From assembly GCA_947258845.1 (NCBI GenBank), contig CAMYJZ010000031.1, forward strand, positions 1-36,004: 36,004 nt of DNA. The letters are read 5' to 3'. Position 1 is the first letter of the stretch, and each line of letters opens with the position of its first letter. Under the pieces are notes generated by a model. It saw nothing but the letters and a program-made list of their open reading frames with translations. It was not told where the DNA came from and ran no database searches. A program made the position numbers and the translations under genes. This DNA comes from an uncultured Ectothiorhodospiraceae bacterium. Its GTDB lineage: Bacteria; Pseudomonadota; Gammaproteobacteria; UBA9214. Of the stretch, positions 15,680 to 22,677 are shown one piece after another.

Positions 15680-16225
15680 ATGGGCAAACGACTCACGAAG
15701 ATCTACACCCGCACCGGGGATGACGGCACCACCGGCCTGGGCGACGGCGGGCGGGTCGACAAGGATGACCCGCGCATCGAGGCCATCGGCGCGGTGGACG
15801 AACTCAACAGCGCCATCGGTCTGTTGCTCAGCGACGAGGTTCTCGAAACCATCCGGTCGACTCTGACATCGGTCCAGCACCGCCTGTTCGACATCGGCGG
15901 TGAATTGAGCATGCCCGGCACAAACATCCTCGACCCCGGACGTGTCGAGGCCCTGGAGGAAGCCCTCGATGCACTCAACAGCGAGCTGCCGGCCCTGAAG
16001 GAATTCATCCTCCCGGGCGGGAGCAGGGCCGCGGCCAGCTGCCACCTGGCGCGGGCCATCTGCCGCCGCGCCGAGCGCCGCGTCTACCAGCTGGCCAGGA
16101 CCGCCGAGGTCAACCCGGCCACGCTCAAATACCTGAACCGCCTGTCCGACCTGCTGTTCGTGATGGCACGCAGCCTCAACAAGCAGGCAGGCCACCCGGA
16201 CGTGTTCTGGCAGCATGAAAGGTGA
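15680..16225 (+). CDS. Cob(I)alamin adenosyltransferase, PduO type
   Basis: This 181-aa enzyme transfers the adenosyl group of ATP to cob(I)alamin to make adenosylcobalamin. The N-terminus KIYTRTGDDGTTGLGDGGRV (residues 5-24) is the PduO/MMAB ATP-binding signature. EAIGAVDELNSAIGL and the later ILPGGSRAAASCHLARAICRRAER match the family, as does the length. The ATG follows the tonB stop by one base, completing a btuB-tonB-pduO transcript under the riboswitch. The last codons and TGA (ATGAAAGGTGAAACG) fall in a short GTGAAAC-type repeat, followed by an A module. Confidence 0.94.
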   Translation: MGKRLTKIYTRTGDDGTTGLGDGGRVDKDDPRIEAIGAVDELNSAIGLLLSDEVLETIRSTLTSVQHRLFDIGGELSMPGTNILDPGRVEALEEALDALNSELPALKEFILPGGSRAAASCHLARAICRRAERRVYQLARTAEVNPATLKYLNRLSDLLFVMARSLNKQAGHPDVFWQHER

Positions 16226-16482
16226 AACGCAGATCTGGCCACGGAATCCACGGAAAACACGGAAAAATAAATAATTAGGCTCGCCCCCAAATCGAGTGGG
16301 TAGATTGCCGTTGTAGGGCCGAATTCATTCGGCCAACAACCTTGCCATCAGAAGGAATGCTCGTCTGAATTGATGTGTTACCCACTCAATCAGGGTAAAC
16401 ACTATTTTGGTTTTTCCTCTGCGTCCTCTGCGTCTCCGCGGTAAGATTTAATATAGTTGACGGGAACAACCACCCACTATTT
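16226..16482. repeat. Repeat mosaic after pduO
   Basis: Contents: A module 16238-16266; a palindrome GGGCCGAATTCATTCGGCC at about 16316-16334 (8-bp stem, 2-base loop); a distant inverted pair GAGTGGGTA (about 16294) and TACCCACTC (about 16380) enclosing it; and an E module 16414-16446. No gene is supported. Confidence 0.75.
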
Positions 16483-17196
16483 CTAATAGCGGATCAGGAG
16501 CGGCTGGTAGGCATAGACGGCGTTCAGATGATGCAACACGGCATGCTGCCCCTCCTCTCTCCAGATACCGGTCACGTCGTCATGGACCTTTTTGTATTTG
16601 GCCTCAAGACCACCGATGCCGCTCTCATCAGCAGCCAGCACTGACACCAGGTCCAGCCACATCCGGCTGGCGCCCATAATCAGTGCCGGCCAGGTCTTCT
16701 GCACGGAAACCGGCCAGTTTTTATCGCTGGTATCCTCGATGTTCGGTCGTTTTATCGTGGCAACGTCATCAAGCGATAGTCGGGTCACGCGCCCGCTATC
16801 CAGCAGGGACTTCACCACTGTGTGATTTTCAATGGCATTGTAAATGCGTTGTGCGCCCTGCGGTGTACTGTAGAAAATGAAACTGAAGACATGCCCGTAA
16901 GCGTCGCGGCTTGCACGCCGGTGCACCCGCCAGATCAACACATCCTGGTAATACTCGTCAAAGATCGGCGCAATGACTTCACCACCAATCAGGGTGCCTA
17001 TATGCCAGCGGGTGTCCTCACCTTCAGGCCGGTCTATATGGAAGCGTGCGTACCACCACCCCTCTCCTTCAGGCAAAACGCCTGACTGCATCTGATCTTG
17101 CGCCCGGGTTTCGCTGCTATCCACGACCGGTGACAGTGAGGCACAGCCCCAGAGACTGAAGGCGAGCATGACAGTTACAAACAGTTTATAGAACAA
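16483..17196 (-). CDS. Putative lipoprotein of unknown function
   Basis: This 237-aa protein starts at TTG 17194-17196, which has a strong AAGGAG box 7 bases upstream. It carries a lipoprotein signal: MFYKLFVTVMLAFSLWGCAS, with the lipobox LWGC and Cys18 as the modified residue. The mature part is rich in aromatic residues (EGWWYARFHIDRPEGEDTRW, then GTLIGGEVIAPIFDEYYQD) and has no motif I recognise. The first half resembles a small beta-sheet fold and the last about 60 residues look helical. It lies between the B12 locus and btuF on the btuF strand, about 200 bases downstream of the btuF stop and beyond a repeat block. A link to B12 uptake is not supported by anything but position. Confidence 0.7.
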   Translation of the reverse strand: MFYKLFVTVMLAFSLWGCASLSPVVDSSETRAQDQMQSGVLPEGEGWWYARFHIDRPEGEDTRWHIGTLIGGEVIAPIFDEYYQDVLIWRVHRRASRDAYGHVFSFIFYSTPQGAQRIYNAIENHTVVKSLLDSGRVTRLSLDDVATIKRPNIEDTSDKNWPVSVQKTWPALIMGASRMWLDLVSVLAADESGIGGLEAKYKKVHDDVTGIWREEGQHAVLHHLNAVYAYQPLLIRY

Positions 17197-17399
17197 TTTA
17201 ACACTCCTTGGACTTTGGCAGCAGGAGCGCCCTGCGGGCGCGATCGTATATGATAACGAGGCGTATCTACATTTCTTTTTTCACGTTTGAATCTTTATCT
17301 TTCCGTGTCCTTCCGTGGATTCCGCGGCTATTCTTTCGCGCCTGTACCCGATTAAACGCAGGCATAAACGAGGCGCTCCTACATCTCACCTTTCACTTT
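17197..17399. repeat. Repeat mosaic between lipoprotein gene and btuF
   Basis: Contents: B hairpin 17221-17246 (opposite orientation to its neighbour), a TTTTTTCACG remnant near 17277, A 17299-17330, long B' 17336-17384 and an F run 17385-17421 that contains the btuF stop. From the btuF end outward the order is F-B'-A. Confidence 0.85.
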
Positions 17400-18299
17400 T
17401 CACTCTTTACTCCTTACTTTCTCGAGCAATTGACATAACTGCTCCGCACCGTCCAGTACGCGCGGTGAATGACGCACCATCAGGTCGCGCGGAATGGTGA
17501 ACAAATGTCCGTCCTTCACGGCCGTCAGTTCCAGCCAGGGTGTCCACATCGCGTGCAGCTCGGACAGCTCCTCCCTGCCGCCGCCGGCGATGATCACCTG
17601 CGGATCGGCGACCAGCACCGCCTCGATACCGATCTGTGGCGCCAGTCCCGGCAGTGCCTCGAAGACGTTGTGGCCACCGCACAGGCGGATGACATCGCTG
17701 ATCAGGTGTTCGCCGTTGACCGTCATCAGTGGCTGCTGCCAGATCGAATAGAATACCCTGACCGGTTCCCGTTTTGCGTAGCGCCTGACCAGCCCGGCAT
17801 GGCGTTGCCTGAAGGCCCCGGCCTGTTCCCGCGCCTGCTCAGGGCTGCCGGCCAGCAGGCCAAACCGTTCCATGTTGGTCATCACATCCTCCAGTCGGCT
17901 CGGCTCGGAGACAAACACCCTCAGACCCAGCTGGCGCAAGCGGCTGACCTGGTGGGCCGGATTGCCGCTTTGCCAGGCAATCACCAGGTCCGGCCGCAGC
18001 CCGAGGATGGCCTCCAGGTCCAGCCCGTTGCCGCCACTGATGCGCGGCAGATCGAGCGCCGCCGCGGGATAGTCGCTGTGTTCCGACACCCCGACCACGG
18101 CAGCGCCGGCACCTGCGGCGAACAGCAACTCGGTGATGTGTGGTGCCAGGCTGACGATGCGCTGCACGGGCCGCTCCAGCACCAGTTGGTTGCCGGCATC
18201 ATCCGTCACCCGGATCTCCGGCCATGCCGGTGTCAGCGGCAAGGCCCACAGCAGCAGCAGGCCGAGTCGCCGGGAAAGGACTGGTATTGATGTCGCCAT
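17400..18299 (-). CDS. btuF: Vitamin B12 periplasmic binding protein BtuF
   Basis: This 299-aa protein is the substrate-binding component for B12 import, in the helical-backbone metal/cobalamin-binding family. It has a signal peptide (LGLLLLWALPLTPAWPE, cleavage near residue 28), then VTDDAGNQLVLERPVQRIVSL, ELLFAAGAGAAVVGVSEHSDYP, the interdomain helix in DLEAILGLRPDLVIAW and a C-terminal half with LISDVIRLCGGHNVF and PQVIIAGG. The EHSDYP and GGHNVF segments are typical of BtuF. It is encoded on the strand opposite btuCD, over 4.6 kb from btuD. The C-terminal VRSKE and the stop fall within an F-type repeat. Confidence 0.9.
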   Translation of the reverse strand: MATSIPVLSRRLGLLLLWALPLTPAWPEIRVTDDAGNQLVLERPVQRIVSLAPHITELLFAAGAGAAVVGVSEHSDYPAAALDLPRISGGNGLDLEAILGLRPDLVIAWQSGNPAHQVSRLRQLGLRVFVSEPSRLEDVMTNMERFGLLAGSPEQAREQAGAFRQRHAGLVRRYAKREPVRVFYSIWQQPLMTVNGEHLISDVIRLCGGHNVFEALPGLAPQIGIEAVLVADPQVIIAGGGREELSELHAMWTPWLELTAVKDGHLFTIPRDLMVRHSPRVLDGAEQLCQLLEKVRSKE

Positions 18300-18392
18300 G
18301 CGCAGGATTCAGGTCTCAGGATGCACCGGACCGACAACCGGTTGCGTTATACTCTCGCGTCCATCGAGCAGATACAAGACGGAAACACGCAC

Positions 18393-19163
18393 ATGAAATC
18401 GCCCGTAGTACTGATAGGCGCCGGTGAAATGGGCGGGGTGTTTGCCCGCGGCCTGCTGCGCGCCGGTTACCCCGTCTACCCCGTCACCCGCGAGGATGAT
18501 ATCGCCGCCGCGGCACAGGAACTGCCGGCACCGGAGCTGGTACTGGTTGCGGTTGCCGAGAAGGACCTGCACCCGGTACTGGAACAGATTCCCCCGGCCT
18601 GGCAGGCGCGCCTGGGGCTGCTGCAGAACGAACTGCTGCCGCGCGACTGGGAACAGTACGGCTTCATCAACCCGACCGTGATCTCGGTGTGGTTCGAGAA
18701 AAAACCCGGCCAGGATGCCAAGGTCCTGATTCCCTCGCCGGCCTTCGGACCGCAGGCCGGGCTGCTGGTGGAGGCGCTTGGCGCCATCAACATCCCGGCC
18801 CGGGTGGTGGACAGCGCCGCCGACATGCTGAATGAGCTCGTCATCAAGAACGTCTACATCGTCACCACCAACTGCGCCGGCCTGGTCACCGGCGGCACGG
18901 TGAACGAGTTGTGGACGAAGCACCGCAAGCTGGCGGAGGCCGTGGCCCTTGAAGTCATCCAGATCCAGGAGGCCCTCACCGGCCAGTCATTGCCTCCCGC
19001 CGAACTGATCCAGGGCATGCTGACCGCCTTTGAGGGCGATCCCGATCACGGCTGCATGGGGAGGAGCGCACCGGCCCGCCTGCAACGTGCCCTGGAACAG
19101 GCCGATGCCGCCGGACTGGCAGTGCCCCACTTGCGGGAGATCGCCGCCCGACACGCGCAGTGA
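18393..19163 (+). CDS. NAD(P)-binding oxidoreductase of unknown specificity
   Basis: I start at MKSPVVLIGAGEMGG (ATG 18393); the ORF-track start adds 24 residues that run over a TATACT-like box. The 256-aa product has an N-terminal Rossmann motif (VVLIGAGEMGGVFARGLLRAG, GxGxxG type) and a C-terminal helical region around ELVIKNVYIVTTNCAGLVTGGTVNELW. The organisation is like the pyrroline-5-carboxylate reductase, F420-dependent and ketopantoate reductase superfamily (6-phosphogluconate dehydrogenase-like C-terminus). The KNVYIVTTN context recalls the ketopantoate reductase lysine but I cannot assign a substrate. It is convergent with the phosphatase gene at 19191. Confidence 0.7.
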   Translation: MKSPVVLIGAGEMGGVFARGLLRAGYPVYPVTREDDIAAAAQELPAPELVLVAVAEKDLHPVLEQIPPAWQARLGLLQNELLPRDWEQYGFINPTVISVWFEKKPGQDAKVLIPSPAFGPQAGLLVEALGAINIPARVVDSAADMLNELVIKNVYIVTTNCAGLVTGGTVNELWTKHRKLAEAVALEVIQIQEALTGQSLPPAELIQGMLTAFEGDPDHGCMGRSAPARLQRALEQADAAGLAVPHLREIAARHAQ

Positions 19164-19190
19164 GAAAAAGGGGACATTCCACTTTTTTCT
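19164..19190. terminator. Possible bidirectional terminator between convergent genes
   Basis: AAAAAGGGGACATTCCACTT followed by TTTTC forms an imperfect hairpin with A-rich and T-rich flanks. It fills the whole gap between the plus-strand oxidoreductase stop and the minus-strand phosphatase stop. It is a relative of the hairpin at 7043-7071. Confidence 0.5.
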
Positions 19191-19796
19191 TCAATCCTTG
19201 CCGTGGAAGATCAGGTTGAATCGCCGCTCGCGGTCGGTGCGGATGCGGCTGACACCGGCATTGGCCACGTGGATACGGTACATGCTGGCCAGCGGGACAT
19301 CGAGGGCATGTGCCATGATGGCGCGGATGACCCCGGCATGCGCCACCACCAGCACCGACTGCCCGGCAAAGCGCTCCACCAGCTCGACAAACCCGGACTG
19401 CACCCGCTCACCGAAGGCCTCCAGCGGCTCGGCGCCTGCCGGGCGGTTGTTGACCGGGTCCTGGTAGAAGCGCGCGACCTGGCCGGGCGTGATTTGCTCC
19501 AGTTCGGCGCGGGTCCTGCCCTCCCATTCACCGAAACCGACCTCCCGGAAGCGCGGTTCCCGGTGTACCGGCAGCCGGTGGCGCTCACCCAGGGAATCGG
19601 CAAACTCGCAACAGCGCAACAAGGGTGAAGTGACGATCTGCTGCCAGTCGGTCGTGTCACCCACGGCAGCCCACATCTGTTCCCAGCCCTTCTCGCTCAG
19701 CGCATCATCGACCTGGCCACGGTAGCGTCGACCACCGACCGGCTCGCCGTGGCGCAGGAGATCAATCCGGGTCTCTCGATGCGGGTCTGAAGCCAT
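19191..19796 (-). CDS. Histidine phosphatase family protein (possible alpha-ribazole phosphatase)
   Basis: I choose ATG 19794-19796 (MASDPHRETRIDLLRHGEP), preceded by GGGGTGG; the ORF-track start is an upstream GTG. The 201-aa enzyme has the phosphoglycerate-mutase-type catalytic motif LLRHGEP (about residues 13-19), PLLRCCEFA, REVGFGEWEG with the proton-donor Glu and the second histidine in VVAHAGVIRAIMAHAL. GRRYRGQVDDALSEKGWEQM and PAGAEPLEAFGERV resemble CobC alpha-ribazole-5'-phosphate phosphatases used in B12 nucleotide-loop assembly. That reading is attractive near a B12 uptake locus but not proven. It is the third gene of a minus-strand group with ampD. Confidence 0.8.
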   Translation of the reverse strand: MASDPHRETRIDLLRHGEPVGGRRYRGQVDDALSEKGWEQMWAAVGDTTDWQQIVTSPLLRCCEFADSLGERHRLPVHREPRFREVGFGEWEGRTRAELEQITPGQVARFYQDPVNNRPAGAEPLEAFGERVQSGFVELVERFAGQSVLVVAHAGVIRAIMAHALDVPLASMYRIHVANAGVSRIRTDRERRFNLIFHGKD

Positions 19797-19810
19797 TATC
19801 ACCACCCCGT

Positions 19811-20371
19811 TCAGGCAGAGTCGTCCTGCAGCCGCTGCCTGAGGTACGGCCAGTCGAAGGCCGGCCCCGGGTCCGTCTTGCGCCCGGGCGCGATATCGGC
19901 GTGTCCGGCGACGCGCTCGTATGACAGGCCCGGAAAGGCCTGCACCAGCGCCCGAATGACCGCCACCAGCCGGTCGTACTGGACGGGGGCATAGGGCTCG
20001 TCATCCAGGCCCTCTAGCTCGATGCCGATGGAAAAGTCATTGCAGGCACTGCAACCCTGGAAGCAGGACTCGCCGGCATGCCAGGCGCGTTTATTAAACG
20101 GTACATATTGCACGATTTCGCCATCGCGCCGGATCAGCAGGTGGCTGGATACGCACACCCCCTCCAGCTCCGAGAAGTAGGGATGGGCCTTGGTATCGAG
20201 CCGGTTGGTGAACAGGTCATCGATCCAGTGACCGCCGAACTCCCCCGGGGGCAGGCTGATACCGTGAATCACGATCAGGCTGATGTCATCACAATCGGGG
20301 CGCTCGTCACAATTTGGCGACACCACCTGCCGCGCAGCGGATAACAGCCCGTCGCTCACTTCGAGCTTCAC
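19811..20371 (-). CDS. ampD: 1,6-anhydro-N-acetylmuramyl-L-alanine amidase AmpD
   Basis: This 186-aa cytosolic zinc amidase splits anhydro-muropeptides during peptidoglycan recycling. Zinc ligands fit LIVIHGISLPPGEFGG (first His, about residue 35), GHADIAPGRKTDPGPAFDW (second His and the Asp) and the substrate-contacting KRAWHAGESCF. FSIGIELEGLDDEPY is the usual AmpD glutamate segment. No signal peptide is present, which supports AmpD rather than AmiD. The start overlaps the stop of the upstream thioredoxin-like gene by an ATGA, indicating translational coupling. Confidence 0.95.
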   Translation of the reverse strand: MKLEVSDGLLSAARQVVSPNCDERPDCDDISLIVIHGISLPPGEFGGHWIDDLFTNRLDTKAHPYFSELEGVCVSSHLLIRRDGEIVQYVPFNKRAWHAGESCFQGCSACNDFSIGIELEGLDDEPYAPVQYDRLVAVIRALVQAFPGLSYERVAGHADIAPGRKTDPGPAFDWPYLRQRLQDDSA

Positions 20372-20712
20372 GGTGCTTCCTGCGGGGGTGCCTGCAGCGC
20401 CTCATGCAGCGCCGCATCAAACAGCTCGGGTCGGGCCTCGGACTGCAACTCGCAGTGAAAGCGCCCGTCCAGGTAGAGGTATACGGCCGGCAGGTGGAAC
20501 ACGCCGAACTCGTGCGCCAGGGCCATATCCTGCTGCACGTTGACCTGGTAGAGGGCAAGCCCGGCATGCATGCCGGCGTAGTCGAGCAAAAAACGCTTCC
20601 AGTGCCGGCAGGAGGCACAACCCGGGGCCGAAAACAGGACCACCACCGCCCCCCGTGTATCCTCAAGACGGCCATGGAAATCGAACTGGTCAAGCGCGGT
20701 CATATCTGCCAT
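20368..20712 (-). CDS. Thioredoxin-fold protein
   Basis: I start at MADMTALDQFDF (ATG 20710-20712); the ORF-track leader (VELRPGRDRAG...) reads through the intergenic region. The 114-aa product is a complete thioredoxin fold with the redox motif FSAPGCASCRHWKRF (Cys-Ala-Ser-Cys, residues about 30-33), VNVQQDMALAHEFGV and the cis-proline segment HLPAVYLYLDGRF. It is leaderless, hence probably cytosolic. The CASC centre differs from the usual CGPC, so its redox potential may differ. Its stop overlaps the ampD start (ATGA). Confidence 0.82.
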   Translation of the reverse strand: MADMTALDQFDFHGRLEDTRGAVVVLFSAPGCASCRHWKRFLLDYAGMHAGLALYQVNVQQDMALAHEFGVFHLPAVYLYLDGRFHCELQSEARPELFDAALHEALQAPPQEAP

Positions 20713-20815
20713 TACACCCGCGAGTATAACCCAGCAAATCGGCCCGGCGCGGTCCCTCCCAGGGCGCAATTCCACCACGACAGGGTGTTATTATTCGCCG
20801 CATCGCCCAATCGGC

Positions 20816-20821
20816 TACAAT
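20816..20821 (+). promoter_or_regulatory. Candidate -10 box upstream of SH3-domain gene
   Basis: TACAAT lies about 40 bases upstream of the ATG at 20860. The -35 region is poor, so confidence is low. Confidence 0.3.
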
Positions 20822-20859
20822 AGCGGCCGTTTGGATATAACACCCTGCCCGGGGAACAC

Positions 20860-21537
20860 ATGATGCTTGCAAGAATACTGTTAATCGCTGTCTGTTTGTC
20901 AGTCCTGGTCAGCGGCCATGCCCTGGCCGCGACCCACTATGTCAGCGACAGCCTGGAGATCACCATGCGCAGCGGCAAGAGCACCAGCCACGGGATCATC
21001 CGCATGCTGCGCAGCGGTACCCCGCTGAATGTACTCGAAACCGATAACGACACCGGCTACAGTCGCGTACGCACCCGGGACGGCAAGACGGGCTGGGTGT
21101 TGTCGCGTTTCCTGATGAAGGGCCAGGCCGCGCGCGACAAGCTGGCGGCAGCCGAGAAAAAACTCGCTGAGATCGAGATTGAAAACAACAAGATGGCAGC
21201 GACCATGGAGACGATGAAAGTGAAGCTGAGCTCCATCGAAAAAGACCGCACCAACCTCGACGGCGTCAACCGCAAGGTCAGCCAGGAACTGGCCGAGATC
21301 AAGCGCACGGCATCCAGCGCGCTGGCCATAGACAGCGAGAACAAGGAACTCAAGAGCCGTGTCGTGGCGCTGGAACGCAAGCTCCAGACCCTGCATCAGG
21401 AAAACGAAGGCCTCAAGGACCGCACCGACCGCGACTGGTTCATGGTCGGTGCCGGCGTGGTACTGCTGGGCATCATTGTCGGCCTGATCATCCCGCGCAT
21501 CCGCTGGCGCAAGAAATCCAGCTGGGATACGTTCTAG
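20860..21537 (+). CDS. SH3-domain coiled-coil membrane protein (TIGR04211/YgiM-like)
   Basis: This 225-aa protein has a signal peptide (ILLIAVCLSVLVSGHALA), a bacterial SH3 domain at about residues 25-85 (HYVSDSLEITMRSGKSTSHG ... TGWVLSRFL), a coiled coil at about 90-185 (KLAAAEKKLAEIEIENNKMA and heptad-like continuation) and a C-terminal membrane helix (FMVGAGVVLLGIIVGLIIP) ending in the basic IRWRKKSSWDTF. This is the exact architecture of the YgiM-like family of gammaproteobacteria: a periplasmic domain anchored at its C-terminus to the inner membrane. The molecular role is unknown, with cell-envelope function presumed. It is preceded by GGGGAACAC and stands as a single gene. Confidence 0.92.
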   Translation: MMLARILLIAVCLSVLVSGHALAATHYVSDSLEITMRSGKSTSHGIIRMLRSGTPLNVLETDNDTGYSRVRTRDGKTGWVLSRFLMKGQAARDKLAAAEKKLAEIEIENNKMAATMETMKVKLSSIEKDRTNLDGVNRKVSQELAEIKRTASSALAIDSENKELKSRVVALERKLQTLHQENEGLKDRTDRDWFMVGAGVVLLGIIVGLIIPRIRWRKKSSWDTF

Positions 21538-21771
21538 TGCTGGCAGCGAGCGTATCCGACTTGAACAGATGCAGTCACCCGGCTTTGCACCACTCCTGAT
21601 CAGTCTTCCGCTGACCTTACAGACAATCCCGTGGCACACCGGGATCCTGACAAATCAACATCATTCATCAATAACCCTCTGTTAGTTATACAGATAATTA
21701 TTATTCTGTGCGCTCGCGTAAATGTGGTTCGAGATAACTCTGTGTTATTCTTAGAAGTGATATAACAACAG
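21538..21771. other. Intergenic region, no gene seen
   Basis: The first half has a small inverted repeat, ATCCCG (21626-21631) and CGGGAT (21640-21645), with no T-tail. The second half is noticeably AT-rich and presumably holds the promoter of the TPR gene. It contains none of the dispersed modules. Confidence 0.6.
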
Positions 21772-22677
21772 ATGTCTCACCTTCGCATGTGCCGACTCAC
21801 TTCAACGCCCCTTACAGAGCGGCTTTACCCCGGACTGTTACTGGTTGTAACTGTTGCGCTGTACGGCTTTCTTTCTACAGCCGCAGCACATGTCGGTGTC
21901 CACGAGGAGATCGAGACCCTTTCCCGTCTCATCGAGCAGGATCCAGGCAACCCGGAGTTATACGTTTCACGTGGCAAGGCCTATCGCCTGCATCGCAGGT
22001 GGGACAGTGCTATCAAGGAGTTCAGCAAGGCTCTGGATATAGAACCGGACAATGTCGCTGCCACAATCGGCCTGGGCAGAACATACCTGGACAAGGGAAA
22101 CCCCTCGCGAGCCCTTACCATCCTGGATAAAACGCTAGCCCAGGAACCGGGTAATATACGGGCACTGATCTTGCGCGCCCAGGCCAACATGAAGACCGGA
22201 AAGCCTCTGAAGGCTGCTGCAGACTACTCAAGCGCCATTGAAAAATTCAGCGGGAAACGGAAACCACTGCCCGACTATTACCTTGACCGTGCACGTGCTT
22301 ATGCTGCCGCGGGCGAACCGTATCTTGACAGGGCATTGCAGGGTCTGGACGAAGGTATAACAGTTCTCGGCAATATTCGAACGCTGGAACTCTATGCCGT
22401 GGAACTCGAAATCATGCGCGGCAATTCAGATAGCGCACTTGAAAGACTCGACAGCATTCTCGCCCGCGCTACGCGCAAGGAATTCCTGTTACTCCAGCGC
22501 GGTGACATCCTGACTGCAGCGGATCGCACGACAGAAGCCATACAAAATTACCTGGCTGCAAAGACCGCCATTGAGAACCTGCCATCGCAACGCCGTCATA
22601 CACGCCCTGTTATGCAACTGCAAGCCGATTTGAATGACAGGCTCATATCACTCGGGAGCCCTGGTGATCATGATTAA
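21772..22677 (+). CDS. Secreted or anchored TPR protein
   Basis: This 301-aa protein has an N-terminal hydrophobic segment (LLLVVTVALYGFLSTAAAHV, about residues 24-43) that may be a signal peptide or anchor. Tetratricopeptide repeats follow from about residue 50: YVSRGKAYRLHRRWDSAIKE, IGLGRTYLDKGNPSRALTI, then the alanine-rich ILRAQANMKTGKPLKAAADY and further degenerate units. ATG 21772 has no convincing Shine-Dalgarno; ATG 21787 is possible. Its 3' end overlaps the start of the phosphatase gene by 8 bases, so the two are almost certainly co-translated and may interact in the envelope. Codon use looks slightly more relaxed than in the flanking core genes. Confidence 0.82.
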   Translation: MSHLRMCRLTSTPLTERLYPGLLLVVTVALYGFLSTAAAHVGVHEEIETLSRLIEQDPGNPELYVSRGKAYRLHRRWDSAIKEFSKALDIEPDNVAATIGLGRTYLDKGNPSRALTILDKTLAQEPGNIRALILRAQANMKTGKPLKAAADYSSAIEKFSGKRKPLPDYYLDRARAYAAAGEPYLDRALQGLDEGITVLGNIRTLELYAVELEIMRGNSDSALERLDSILARATRKEFLLLQRGDILTAADRTTEAIQNYLAAKTAIENLPSQRRHTRPVMQLQADLNDRLISLGSPGDHD

